A DNA stretch of 9,438 nucleotides, from contig JBNMHN010000048.1 in the NCBI GenBank assembly GCA_050872805.1, positions 1 through 9,438 of the forward strand, read 5' to 3'. Position 1 is the stretch's first letter; each line of letters begins with the position of its first letter. Shown piece after piece: positions 1 to 4,884 of the stretch. Under the pieces are notes generated by a model. That model ran no database searches. It worked only from the letters and a program-made list of their open reading frames with translations, and had not been told where the DNA came from. Source of the DNA: CAKVOD01 sp050872805. GTDB taxonomy: Bacteria > Bacillota > Clostridia > Christensenellales > UBA1242. The position numbers and the translations under genes were made by a program.

Positions 1-7
1 AATATTG

Positions 8-67
8 AGTACATAAACCGCCATTGCAGTACATAGACTGCAATGGTAGCATATAGACTGCGATTGT
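8..67. repeat. Three 20-bp tandem repeats with internal palindrome
   Basis: Three consecutive units start at 8, 28 and 48, each beginning AGTACATA or AGCATATA and sharing the core (A)TA(G/A)ACTGC. The third ends at 67. The second unit and its left neighbour form a perfect inverted repeat: CCATTGCAGT (21-30), loop ACATAG, ACTGCAATGG (37-46). It lies downstream of gltX, beyond that gene's terminator, so it is probably not part of the gltX message. Only the part inside the window is visible; the array may continue upstream of base 1. Confidence 0.7.
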
Positions 68-96
68 ATTTAGTCACAATAAACATCGTTTTATCT

Positions 97-127
97 AAAA
101 AAGACGGCAATTTTATGCCGTTTTTTG
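97..127 (-). terminator. Intrinsic terminator of gltX
   Basis: Read on the minus strand, ACGGCA (121-116), a 6-base loop and TGCCGT (109-104) form a 6-bp stem followed by C and a run of T (102-97). The hairpin starts 10 bases after the gltX stop codon. A-tracts on both sides make the structure nearly symmetric, so it could also stop plus-strand transcription (T-run 121-127). Confidence 0.85.
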
Positions 128-130
128 TCA

Positions 131-1585
131 TTATTGCAGTGCGTCAATTGCGACCTTCAAGCGGCGCATCGACTCATCCTTTGAGAATACATTAAATAGT
201 TCATAAGCGCCGCCCGCACTGGACATTTTGCCCGAAAGTGCCGCGCGCAATGGCCACAAAACTTGCCCGTTTTTGTAACCCTTTTCTTCAATAAACGCCT
301 TGATGACGTTTGTCACATTTTCTTTTGAAAAATCTTCCGTATTCTCCAAAATCGGCGTAATTTCCTCCAAAACTTGGCGTGCAAGTGGGGCATCTACCTT
401 GAGTTTTTGGTTTACAAAAATGTCGTTTTCATATTTTGGTAATTCATTCACAAAGTCTAGCACCGTGTCAATGTCGTCAAAGCATTCAATGCGCTTTTGT
501 AGCAAGTCCGCAAGTTCTGCGTGATTGACATTTTCGCCAAATCTCTTTTGCAGTTGCGGTTCAATGAATTTTGCAAATGTCTCAAAGTCCATAGCCTTGT
601 AGTATTCGCCGTTAAGCCACTTAAATTTGGCTAGGTCAAACACAGCGTTTGACTTGTTGACCCTGCGATAGTCAAAGTTTTCGACAAATTCTGCAAGCGA
701 AAACTTTTCGACACCATTTTCAGGGTACCAGCCAAGCATAGAAATGTAGTTGACAATCGCTTCAGGCAAAAAGCCGCTTTGAAGAAGGTTGTTCACACTC
801 GCGTGTCCAAGCCGCTTTGAAAGTTTTTTATGCTCCTCGTCCGTAATGTGCGGGCAGTGGATGTAAATTGGCTCTTGCCAGCCAAACGCCTTGTAAAGTA
901 GGGTGTACTTTGGCGTCGACGACAAATATTCGCACCCGCGCACAACGTGCGTGATGTTCATCAAATGGTCGTCAATGATGTTTGCAAAGTTATAGGTAGG
1001 GTAGCCGTCGGACTTAATCAAAATCATATCCTCAAGTTCGCTGTTATCGACCTCAATCGTTCCGTAAATGGCGTCGACAAAACTTGTCTTGCCCTCAGGA
1101 ATTTTTTGGCGAATGACATACGGCTTGCCCGCAGCAAGGTTTGCCTCAACTTCCTCGCGGCTCAACTTCAAGCAACGCCTGTCGTATTTTCCAAACGGCT
1201 GCTCGCAGTCCTCGCACTCGTCGTGTTCCTCGTGTCCGCAAAAGCAGTAATACGCATCGCCACTCTCAATGAGTTTTTTTGCATACTCAATGTAAAGGTT
1301 TTGTTCCTTTCTTTCGCTCTGCTTGTAAGGGCCATATTTGCCGGGGCAAAGCGGACCCTCATCATAATCAAGCCCGCAAACTTTGAGTGTGTCGTAAATG
1401 ACCTGTTCAGCGTCCGCAACATAGCGGTTGCGGTCAGTGTCCTCAATGCGCAAAACGAATTTACCTTTATTTTTGCGTGCAATCGCGTAGCAGTAAACAG
1501 CCGTGCGCAAATTGCCGATGTGCATATATCCCGTAGGACTTGGCGCAAACCGCGTCCTCACAACATAATCTTTTTCATTTTCCAT
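131..1585 (-). CDS. gltX: Glutamyl-tRNA synthetase
   Basis: Class I aminoacyl-tRNA synthetase that charges tRNA with glutamate in the cytoplasm; in many Gram-positive bacteria the enzyme is non-discriminating and also loads tRNA-Gln, which the sequence alone cannot settle here. The 484-residue product has the family's usual length. The N-terminal Rossmann domain shows FAPSPTGYMHIGN with the HIGH-type signature at residues 22-25, followed by LRIEDTDRNR. KLSKR at 254-258 is the KMSKS-type loop. A zinc-finger-like insert starts at C114-F-C116 and closes at C138 (YDRRC); two extra cysteines, C124 and C127, lie between. The remaining part, from about residue 320, is the helical anticodon-binding region. 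The ATG at 1585 is chosen because AGAGGT lies 9 bases before it; the in-frame TTG at 1609 falls on the predicted transcription start and could not have a ribosome binding site. It is transcribed alone and divergently from the signal peptidase gene. Confidence 0.97.
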   Translation of the reverse strand: MENEKDYVVRTRFAPSPTGYMHIGNLRTAVYCYAIARKNKGKFVLRIEDTDRNRYVADAEQVIYDTLKVCGLDYDEGPLCPGKYGPYKQSERKEQNLYIEYAKKLIESGDAYYCFCGHEEHDECEDCEQPFGKYDRRCLKLSREEVEANLAAGKPYVIRQKIPEGKTSFVDAIYGTIEVDNSELEDMILIKSDGYPTYNFANIIDDHLMNITHVVRGCEYLSSTPKYTLLYKAFGWQEPIYIHCPHITDEEHKKLSKRLGHASVNNLLQSGFLPEAIVNYISMLGWYPENGVEKFSLAEFVENFDYRRVNKSNAVFDLAKFKWLNGEYYKAMDFETFAKFIEPQLQKRFGENVNHAELADLLQKRIECFDDIDTVLDFVNELPKYENDIFVNQKLKVDAPLARQVLEEITPILENTEDFSKENVTNVIKAFIEEKGYKNGQVLWPLRAALSGKMSSAGGAYELFNVFSKDESMRRLKVAIDALQ

Positions 1586-1594
1586 TCTATTATT

Positions 1595-1600
1595 ACCTCT
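1595..1600 (-). promoter_or_regulatory. Ribosome binding site of gltX
   Basis: AGAGGT on the minus strand, 9 bases before ATG 1585. It decides between this ATG and an in-frame TTG 24 bases upstream. Confidence 0.8.
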
Positions 1601-1615
1601 TTTTTTCAACGCTCC

Positions 1616-1644
1616 ATTATAACAAAATACGCGCCAAATGTCAA
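1616..1644 (-). promoter_or_regulatory. Full-consensus sigma-A promoter of gltX
   Basis: On the minus strand, TTGACA (1644-1639) is followed by exactly 17 bases and TATAAT (1621-1616), with TGT directly before the -10 giving an extended -10. Both hexamers match consensus perfectly. The predicted start of transcription is near 1609, giving a leader of about 25 bases. No T-box-like leader fits in that space, so tRNA-dependent control by antitermination is not expected. Confidence 0.92.
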
Positions 1645-1705
1645 CCTTATTTTATATGATTAAATCCAACCTTTTTTCACAATCAAGTGCTAGCACATAC
1701 TCCTT

Positions 1706-1789
1706 TGTCATTCAGAGCGAACGTCAAACCCGCGTAGTAGGGTTTGACGCAGCGTAGGAATCTCGCGAACCGCGTGCTTTGCGTGCGGT
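1706..1789. repeat. REP-like palindromic intergenic element
   Basis: The element begins GTCATTCAGAGCGA and later reads GTAGGAATCTCGCG, resembling the TCATTCTGAGCG...GAATCTC family of dispersed intergenic repeats known in many bacterial genomes (recalled, not searched). Inside it, CGTCAAACCC (1722-1731) and GGGTTTGACG (1740-1749) form a perfect 10-bp stem with an 8-base loop. A second hairpin, ACCGC...GCGGT at 1769-1789, extends to about 9 bp with G-U pairs and closes on TTT. The GC-rich block stands out from AT-rich flanks and lies between two divergent promoters. The rest of the 1610-1933 gap holds only promoters and AT-rich sequence. Confidence 0.6.
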
Positions 1790-1883
1790 ATCGCGCCCTC
1801 AAGTCCGCCTCGCGCCAGCATTATAAAAAAAAGAGCACCTTTATGTTTTGGTGTGAAAAATTAAAATTCTGGGTTAAAATGTT

Positions 1884-1925
1884 TTGAAAATGCACAAAAT
1901 AATGTTAAAATAACCAACAAGGAAG
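1884..1925 (+). promoter_or_regulatory. Promoter and ribosome binding site of the SipW-type peptidase gene
   Basis: TTGAAA (1884-1889), 16 bases, then TAAAAT (1906-1911) preceded by TGT, an extended -10. AAGGAAG (1919-1925) lies 8 bases before ATG 1934. The leader would be only about 15 bases long, which just leaves room for the ribosome binding site, so the promoter call is moderate and the ribosome binding site call is firm. Confidence 0.55.
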
Positions 1926-1933
1926 ATTTTTTT

Positions 1934-2677
1934 ATGGATTCAAAAGACAAAAACAAAGTTAGTGACAAGAAAATGCGTGTCCGCGACTACATTTATTGGG
2001 CGTTGTCGATTTTGCTCATCGGGCTACTGTTAGTGTGCGTCATACTTTTTGCAATCGGCTTTCGACCCGCAGTTGTTTTGACGCCTAGTATGAAGCCAAC
2101 AATCAACCCTGGCAGCCTCGTGCTTGTCAAGTCGATTGACGCAAGCAAAATCAAAGTCGGCGATGTCGTTATGTTTTGGCCTAGCGCGGACGGGGGCACT
2201 GACTCCGACGAAATTTCAGTTACGCACCGCGTCATTGAAATACAAACTGATGAAGCAACTGGTAAATTGATTTTCATCACTCACGGTGACGCGAACGGCG
2301 AAGGCTCAAACGAAAGAGTGCCGCAGTCGCAAATCATCGGCAAAGTGCATCTATCAATACCTGTCGTGGGCATCCTGTTCTTGTTCATCAAAAACAACTT
2401 GTTTGTCGTCATATTCAGCATTATCGCAATCATATGCCTGTGGTATCTCATTGCAATGATAATCAAAAATAATAAGGAAAAGAAAGCCGCCGTAACACCA
2501 AACGGCAATGTCGTCGAAACAACAGGCACGATTACCGAATCAAAGGATGATATTGCTAAGAAAAACGATTTGAATGTAAATAGCGCACCGAATAATGATA
2601 TTCAAAATGTAAAAGATGACAATAAACTCGCCAAAATTGACAACATACCCGCCAAAAAAGACAACAATACTACGTAA
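1934..2677 (+). CDS. sipW: SipW-type (S26B, ER-like) signal peptidase I
   Basis: Membrane-bound serine protease that removes signal peptides from exported proteins on the outer face of the cytoplasmic membrane. The 247 residues show a charged N-terminus, a membrane segment at about 20-43, and TPSMKPTINPG with the catalytic Ser52. VTHRV follows, with His98 where ordinary bacterial type I peptidases have Lys; the Ser-His arrangement marks the archaeal/ER/SipW class. HGDAN (117-121) supplies the conserved Asp119, and a second membrane segment spans about 155-178. The last 65 or so residues form a polar Lys/Asn/Asp-rich tail, predicted to be cytoplasmic and absent from Bacillus subtilis SipW as I recall it. 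The two downstream genes encode proteins of the SipW-cognate type and are the likely substrates. A strong terminator closes this gene, so peptidase and substrates are probably separate transcripts or joined by read-through only. Confidence 0.92.
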   Translation: MDSKDKNKVSDKKMRVRDYIYWALSILLIGLLLVCVILFAIGFRPAVVLTPSMKPTINPGSLVLVKSIDASKIKVGDVVMFWPSADGGTDSDEISVTHRVIEIQTDEATGKLIFITHGDANGEGSNERVPQSQIIGKVHLSIPVVGILFLFIKNNLFVVIFSIIAIICLWYLIAMIIKNNKEKKAAVTPNGNVVETTGTITESKDDIAKKNDLNVNSAPNNDIQNVKDDNKLAKIDNIPAKKDNNTT

Positions 2678-2690
2678 AATTGACAACATA
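2633..2690 (+). repeat. 15-bp direct repeat spanning the sipW stop codon
   Basis: AAAATTGACAACATA occurs at 2633-2647 inside the last codons of the peptidase gene and again at 2676-2690, overlapping the TAA stop. Both copies are followed by similar bases running into A-rich sequence and GAC (ending near 2662 and 2703). This looks like a short local duplication at the 3' end of the gene. Confidence 0.6.
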
Positions 2691-2693
2691 ACC

Positions 2694-2733
2694 ACAAAAA
2701 GACTGCATTCGCAGTCTTTTTGTATATTTTTTT
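2694..2733 (+). terminator. Intrinsic terminator after the SipW-type peptidase gene
   Basis: ACAAAAAGACTGC (2694-2706), loop ATTC, GCAGTCTTTTTGT (2711-2723): a perfect 13-bp stem with a GC-rich tip, then more T bases to 2733. It starts 17 bases after the stop codon. The flanking A- and T-tracts make it near-symmetric. Confidence 0.92.
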
Positions 2734-2767
2734 CATTTTGTAACACACTAATATGAAAAGGTGTGAT

Positions 2768-3328
2768 ATGAGTGAAAAAATAGGAAATTTGATAATAGCA
2801 CTACTTAGTGTAGCAATACTTGCCGTGCTGTTATTATACGCCACACTACCAAGTTTTTCGTATTATAGCAGCAATACGCAGGTACAAGGAACAATCACAG
2901 TCGGAGAGGCAAACTTTGAGTTTGTCAACGACTTGCCGTTGTTTGCAAATCTCACAAATTTTACGGGCGGACAAATTGACGAGAGCGTCAGCGTAATCAA
3001 CGCACGCGACAAGGCGGGCAAGAACACGACAAACTTGATTGACTGCTACTTGCGCTTTAGCATAACCGACAACGCCGCTTTGAGCGTCAACTATGATGCA
3101 AGCAAATTTTTGCAATCGGGAAATTACTTTTATTACAAAGGTGTTTTTGCAGTTGGGCAAACGGTAAAACTGATTGAAAGTTTTGACGTAGACCCAACAA
3201 ATGATGAAAGCGTATATGAGAATGGGCTTAGTGTTAGCGTCAATGTCGATGTTATGCAAGCAACCAAAAGTATGATTTCCGCAAACTTTGTCGGCGCGCC
3301 GCAAGAATGGGTTTCTACCTTGCCATAA
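2768..3328 (+). CDS. Exported TasA/camelysin-like protein, likely SipW substrate
   Basis: A 186-residue exported protein. A single hydrophobic segment (about 6-28) is followed by SFSYYSSNTQVQGTITVG, which fits the pattern of SipW-cognate signal peptides (aromatic-rich start, Ser/Thr-Asn stretch, then T-x-G-x). The mature part has GGQIDESVSVIN followed by DCYLRFSI, as in the beta-sandwich of TasA-like proteins, then YFYY (120-123), LIESFDVD and a terminal AP-Q-E-W (W181). Cleavage would fall between about residues 28 and 36. The ATG at 2768 is preferred over the ATG at 2753 because AAAAGG lies 6 bases before it while nothing ribosome-binding-like precedes 2753. It lies 90 bases after the signal peptidase gene. 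No good promoter is visible between the terminator and the start, so expression may depend on read-through. Family-level identity is inferred from motifs; the fibre or surface role is not shown. Confidence 0.75.
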   Translation: MSEKIGNLIIALLSVAILAVLLLYATLPSFSYYSSNTQVQGTITVGEANFEFVNDLPLFANLTNFTGGQIDESVSVINARDKAGKNTTNLIDCYLRFSITDNAALSVNYDASKFLQSGNYFYYKGVFAVGQTVKLIESFDVDPTNDESVYENGLSVSVNVDVMQATKSMISANFVGAPQEWVSTLP

Positions 3329-3379
3329 CGATTAAATCGCACAAATCGACAAAAAATTGCAAAAAGTGCGTCAAAACGC

Positions 3380-3408
3380 TTGCTTTGAATTTAAAAAAAG
3401 TATAAAAT
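3380..3408 (+). promoter_or_regulatory. Probable promoter of the Pro/Ala/Lys-tailed membrane protein gene
   Basis: TTGCTT (3380-3385), 17 bases, TAAAAT (3403-3408, within TATAAAAT). The predicted transcript starts near 3415 and has a leader of about 25 bases carrying AGGAGG (3427-3432). The -35 is imperfect. Confidence 0.5.
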
Positions 3409-3426
3409 AAAGAAATTAAAGTCAGT

Positions 3427-3432
3427 AGGAGG
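3427..3432 (+). promoter_or_regulatory. Strong ribosome binding site before a GTG start
   Basis: A perfect AGGAGG lies 7 bases before GTG 3440 and fixes this non-ATG start. The first in-frame ATG is far downstream (codon 88), which would remove the whole Pro/Ala/Lys-rich tail. Confidence 0.85.
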
Positions 3433-3439
3433 GAGAATC

Positions 3440-4390
3440 GTGCAAGACGAACCAATCAAACCAACCAAGACTACAAAGCCAACTACACCTAAAGCGGCTG
3501 CAAAGCCAGCCGCGCCAAAGGTGAGCGCTCCGAAAGTAACGCCAAGTGCCGCTGCCAAACCTGCTGCCCCTAAAAAGGCGCCTGCACCAAAGAAAGCGCC
3601 AACAATAGTAGATAACGCAACCGTGCCAAAAGCACCAAAGGCTGCACCAAGTGCAAATGTTTCGACTGAGGCAGCAAAACAAGCCGAAATTCAAAGCGTA
3701 ATGCAAGGCGCAAAGGGTGGTAACGACCCGCAAAAGAAAAGAACAGTCAAAAAACTTGTGTTCACACTTGTTTTGGTTGTGCTTATCGCGGCAATCGCGG
3801 TCGGCGCAGCGGTTGTTGTTCCAATGCTTATGAACAACGGCGGGGACAAGGAAATTATTGTTGACATTGACGAGGGTATGGATTACGGCGAATCTGTCCG
3901 CAAATTTAGTGAAGAAGTCAAAGACTATCAAATGGGCGACACTATTGAAAGAGGACTTTCTGTCCGCAACAACGGCGAGGGGGATGTTTTTGTTTGCTTC
4001 AAGATAGAAATCTACGACAAGGGGCTTGATGACACGGAAGAACCGCTTCCTATGAATGCAACGCCAACTATAAGTACGGGTATTTGGACTGTTGGTAATG
4101 TCACTGAACGAATCAATGGTAAAGGGCCTTTTACTACTAAATATTATTACTACAATTATGTTCTCACTAATAAAAACAGCAAAACAAACACTGCTGTGTT
4201 GTTTAAAGAATATGTTGTCGATGCTGAATCGGCTATTGCAAACGAATATGCAAACAAGTCGGTTACGGTTAAGGTTACAACTAAGTTTGTCAACGCAAAT
4301 GTTTCAAACTTGAGTTCTCAAGCGGACGCTTGCTGGAACAATGCTCCTGAAACTTGGAAGGGCATTATGCGCAAAGCCACCAACAAATAG
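3440..4390 (+). CDS. TasA-like membrane protein with Pro/Ala/Lys-rich N-terminal tail
   Basis: A 316-residue protein starting with GTG. Residues 6-75 are almost entirely Pro, Ala, Lys, Thr and Val, with AAKPAAPK repeated twice, resembling a histone H1 or AlgP-type tail. Residues about 80-105 are polar and end in KKRTVKK. A strong membrane segment spans about 106-131. The outer domain has GDTIERGLSVRNNGEG (GD at 166-167), matching the G-D...N-G start of TasA-like sandwiches, then VCFKIEIYD, YYYY (235-238), LFKEYVVD and AP-E-T-W (W306). These motifs occur in the same order as in the preceding gene, so the two look like diverged paralogues. By positive-inside logic the basic tail is cytoplasmic; this is unusual for the family, whose signal peptides are short. 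There is no clear SipW-type cleavage motif after the membrane segment, so the protein may stay anchored. The gene is 111 bases after its paralogue with its own promoter, and its transcript ends in the hairpin array just after the stop. Confidence 0.7.
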   Translation: MQDEPIKPTKTTKPTTPKAAAKPAAPKVSAPKVTPSAAAKPAAPKKAPAPKKAPTIVDNATVPKAPKAAPSANVSTEAAKQAEIQSVMQGAKGGNDPQKKRTVKKLVFTLVLVVLIAAIAVGAAVVVPMLMNNGGDKEIIVDIDEGMDYGESVRKFSEEVKDYQMGDTIERGLSVRNNGEGDVFVCFKIEIYDKGLDDTEEPLPMNATPTISTGIWTVGNVTERINGKGPFTTKYYYYNYVLTNKNSKTNTAVLFKEYVVDAESAIANEYANKSVTVKVTTKFVNANVSNLSSQADACWNNAPETWKGIMRKATNK

Positions 4391-4448
4391 TGGTGCGGGG
4401 ATAGCCCCGCGGCTGCAGGTTTGGTTTGTGGCTCTATATGTTATTTAG

Positions 4449-4479
4449 GTACATAGTCAATAAACTATGTACTTTTTTT
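4449..4479 (+). terminator. Terminator hairpin, first of three
   Basis: GTACATAGT (4449-4457), loop CAATAA, ACTATGTAC (4464-4472), then seven T. It is the first strong terminator after the gene ending at 4390. The stem is AT-rich, so efficiency may be modest. Confidence 0.75.
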
Positions 4480-4604
4480 GTGCGGTGCGATAGTCCCGCG
4501 GCTGTGTGTACTGGCGGGAAAGCCCGCGGCTGCAGGTTTGGTTTGTGGTTCTAGCGGGAAAGTCCGCGGCTGCAGGTTTGGTTTGTGGCTCTATATGTTA
4601 TTTA

Positions 4605-4636
4605 GGTACATAGTCAATAAACTATGTGCCTTTTTT
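4605..4636 (+). terminator. Terminator hairpin, second of three
   Basis: Same hairpin as the first, extended to a 10-bp stem (4605-4614 with 4621-4630) including one G-U pair. The identical CAATAA loop is followed by six T. The preceding 12 bases are identical to those before the first copy. Confidence 0.75.
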
Positions 4637-4686
4637 GTTGCAAACGCCACAGGTGCAGGTTTGGTGAGTGGCACTATACAATTTGA

Positions 4687-4717
4687 GTACATAGTTAATT
4701 AATTATGTACCTTTTTT
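4687..4717 (+). terminator. Terminator hairpin, third of three
   Basis: GTACATA (4687-4693) pairs with TATGTAC (4704-4710), extended inward by G-U and two A-T pairs, followed by C and six T. It has diverged from the other two copies in the loop and linker, yet keeps both the pairing and the T-tract. Confidence 0.7.
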
Positions 4718-4738
4718 GTGTTTCAGGGCTCAATTTGT

Positions 4739-4768
4739 TTGACTTGAATGCCGCAAAATTGGTATAAT
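4739..4768 (+). promoter_or_regulatory. Promoter of the giant lipoprotein gene
   Basis: TTGACT (4739-4744), 18 bases, TATAAT (4763-4768) with TGG before it (extended -10). The start of transcription is expected near 4775, leaving a leader of about 110 bases. It lies directly after the third terminator hairpin, so this gene is insulated from the one upstream. Confidence 0.8.
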
Positions 4769-4782
4769 AAAATCATAGTATG

Positions 4783-4868
4783 AATAGGCAAAAATCGGCG
4801 CAAATGCCGACCCCTATTGCATAATAAAAAAAATAATGAAAAAACTATAACAAAGCGAAAATTGTTAT
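4783..4868 (+). other. Structured 5' leader of the lipoprotein mRNA
   Basis: AATAGG (4783-4788) pairs with CCTATT (4813-4818), enclosing a second stem TCGGCG/TGCCGA (4795-4800 with 4805-4810) closed by CAAA. A further perfect 7-bp stem, ATAACAA (4847-4853) with TTGTTAT (4862-4868), lies 8 bases before the GGAG at 4876-4879. It matches no riboswitch class I can name; it may be plain leader structure. GGAG sits 5 bases before ATG 4885. Confidence 0.4.
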
Positions 4869-4884
4869 TGAGTTTGGAGAACTT

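Larger units (their letters stand above)
4391..4719 (+). repeat. Modular array of hairpins, 26-bp elements and terminators
   Basis: This 330-base stretch is built from three module types. G is a GC-rich hairpin such as GCGGG-AAAG-CCCGC at 4395-4410, 4514-4527, 4554-4567 and a degenerate one at 4487-4499. M is a 26-base element, GGCTGCAGGTTTGG followed by TTTGTGGCTCTA, at 4411-4436, 4528-4553, 4568-4593 and a diverged copy at about 4652-4676. T is a 12-base AT linker plus a terminator hairpin. The order is G-M-T, degenerate G, G-M, G-M-T, diverged M-T. The copies starting at 4514 and 4554 are exactly 40 bases apart. No protein coding is supported here. Confidence 0.85.

Noticed and set aside
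1586..1609. N-terminal extension of gltX from TTG 1609
   Set aside because: The predicted transcription start is at about 1609, and the only ribosome binding site serves ATG 1585.
947..1663. Long plus-strand frame of 238 codons opposite gltX
   Set aside because: It lies antisense to the well-supported gltX coding sequence, crosses its promoter and resembles no family; it is a codon-bias shadow.
1687..1696. CIRCE/HrcA-like operator at GTGCTAGCAC
   Set aside because: It is a simple 10-bp palindrome without the 9-bp arms and 9-bp spacer of CIRCE, and no heat-shock gene follows.
2753..2767. Upstream ATG for the 2768 gene
   Set aside because: No ribosome binding site precedes it; its own codons form the AAAAGG site for ATG 2768.
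3361..3385. Terminator between the two paralogue genes
   Set aside because: Only GCGT/ACGC (4 bp) can pair and no T-tract follows.
4478..4702. Small plus-strand reading frame of 74 codons within the hairpin array
   Set aside because: It consists entirely of the repeated modules, has no ribosome binding site and reads through two terminator hairpins.
4394..4719. CRISPR array
   Set aside because: Repeats abut or are separated by other repeated modules, there are no unique spacers of regular length, and no cas gene is nearby.
4785..4815. c-di-GMP-I (GEMM) riboswitch, suggested by GGCAAA and CGCAAA
   Set aside because: The two boxes are too close together to hold the required intervening stem, and the tetraloop receptor is missing.
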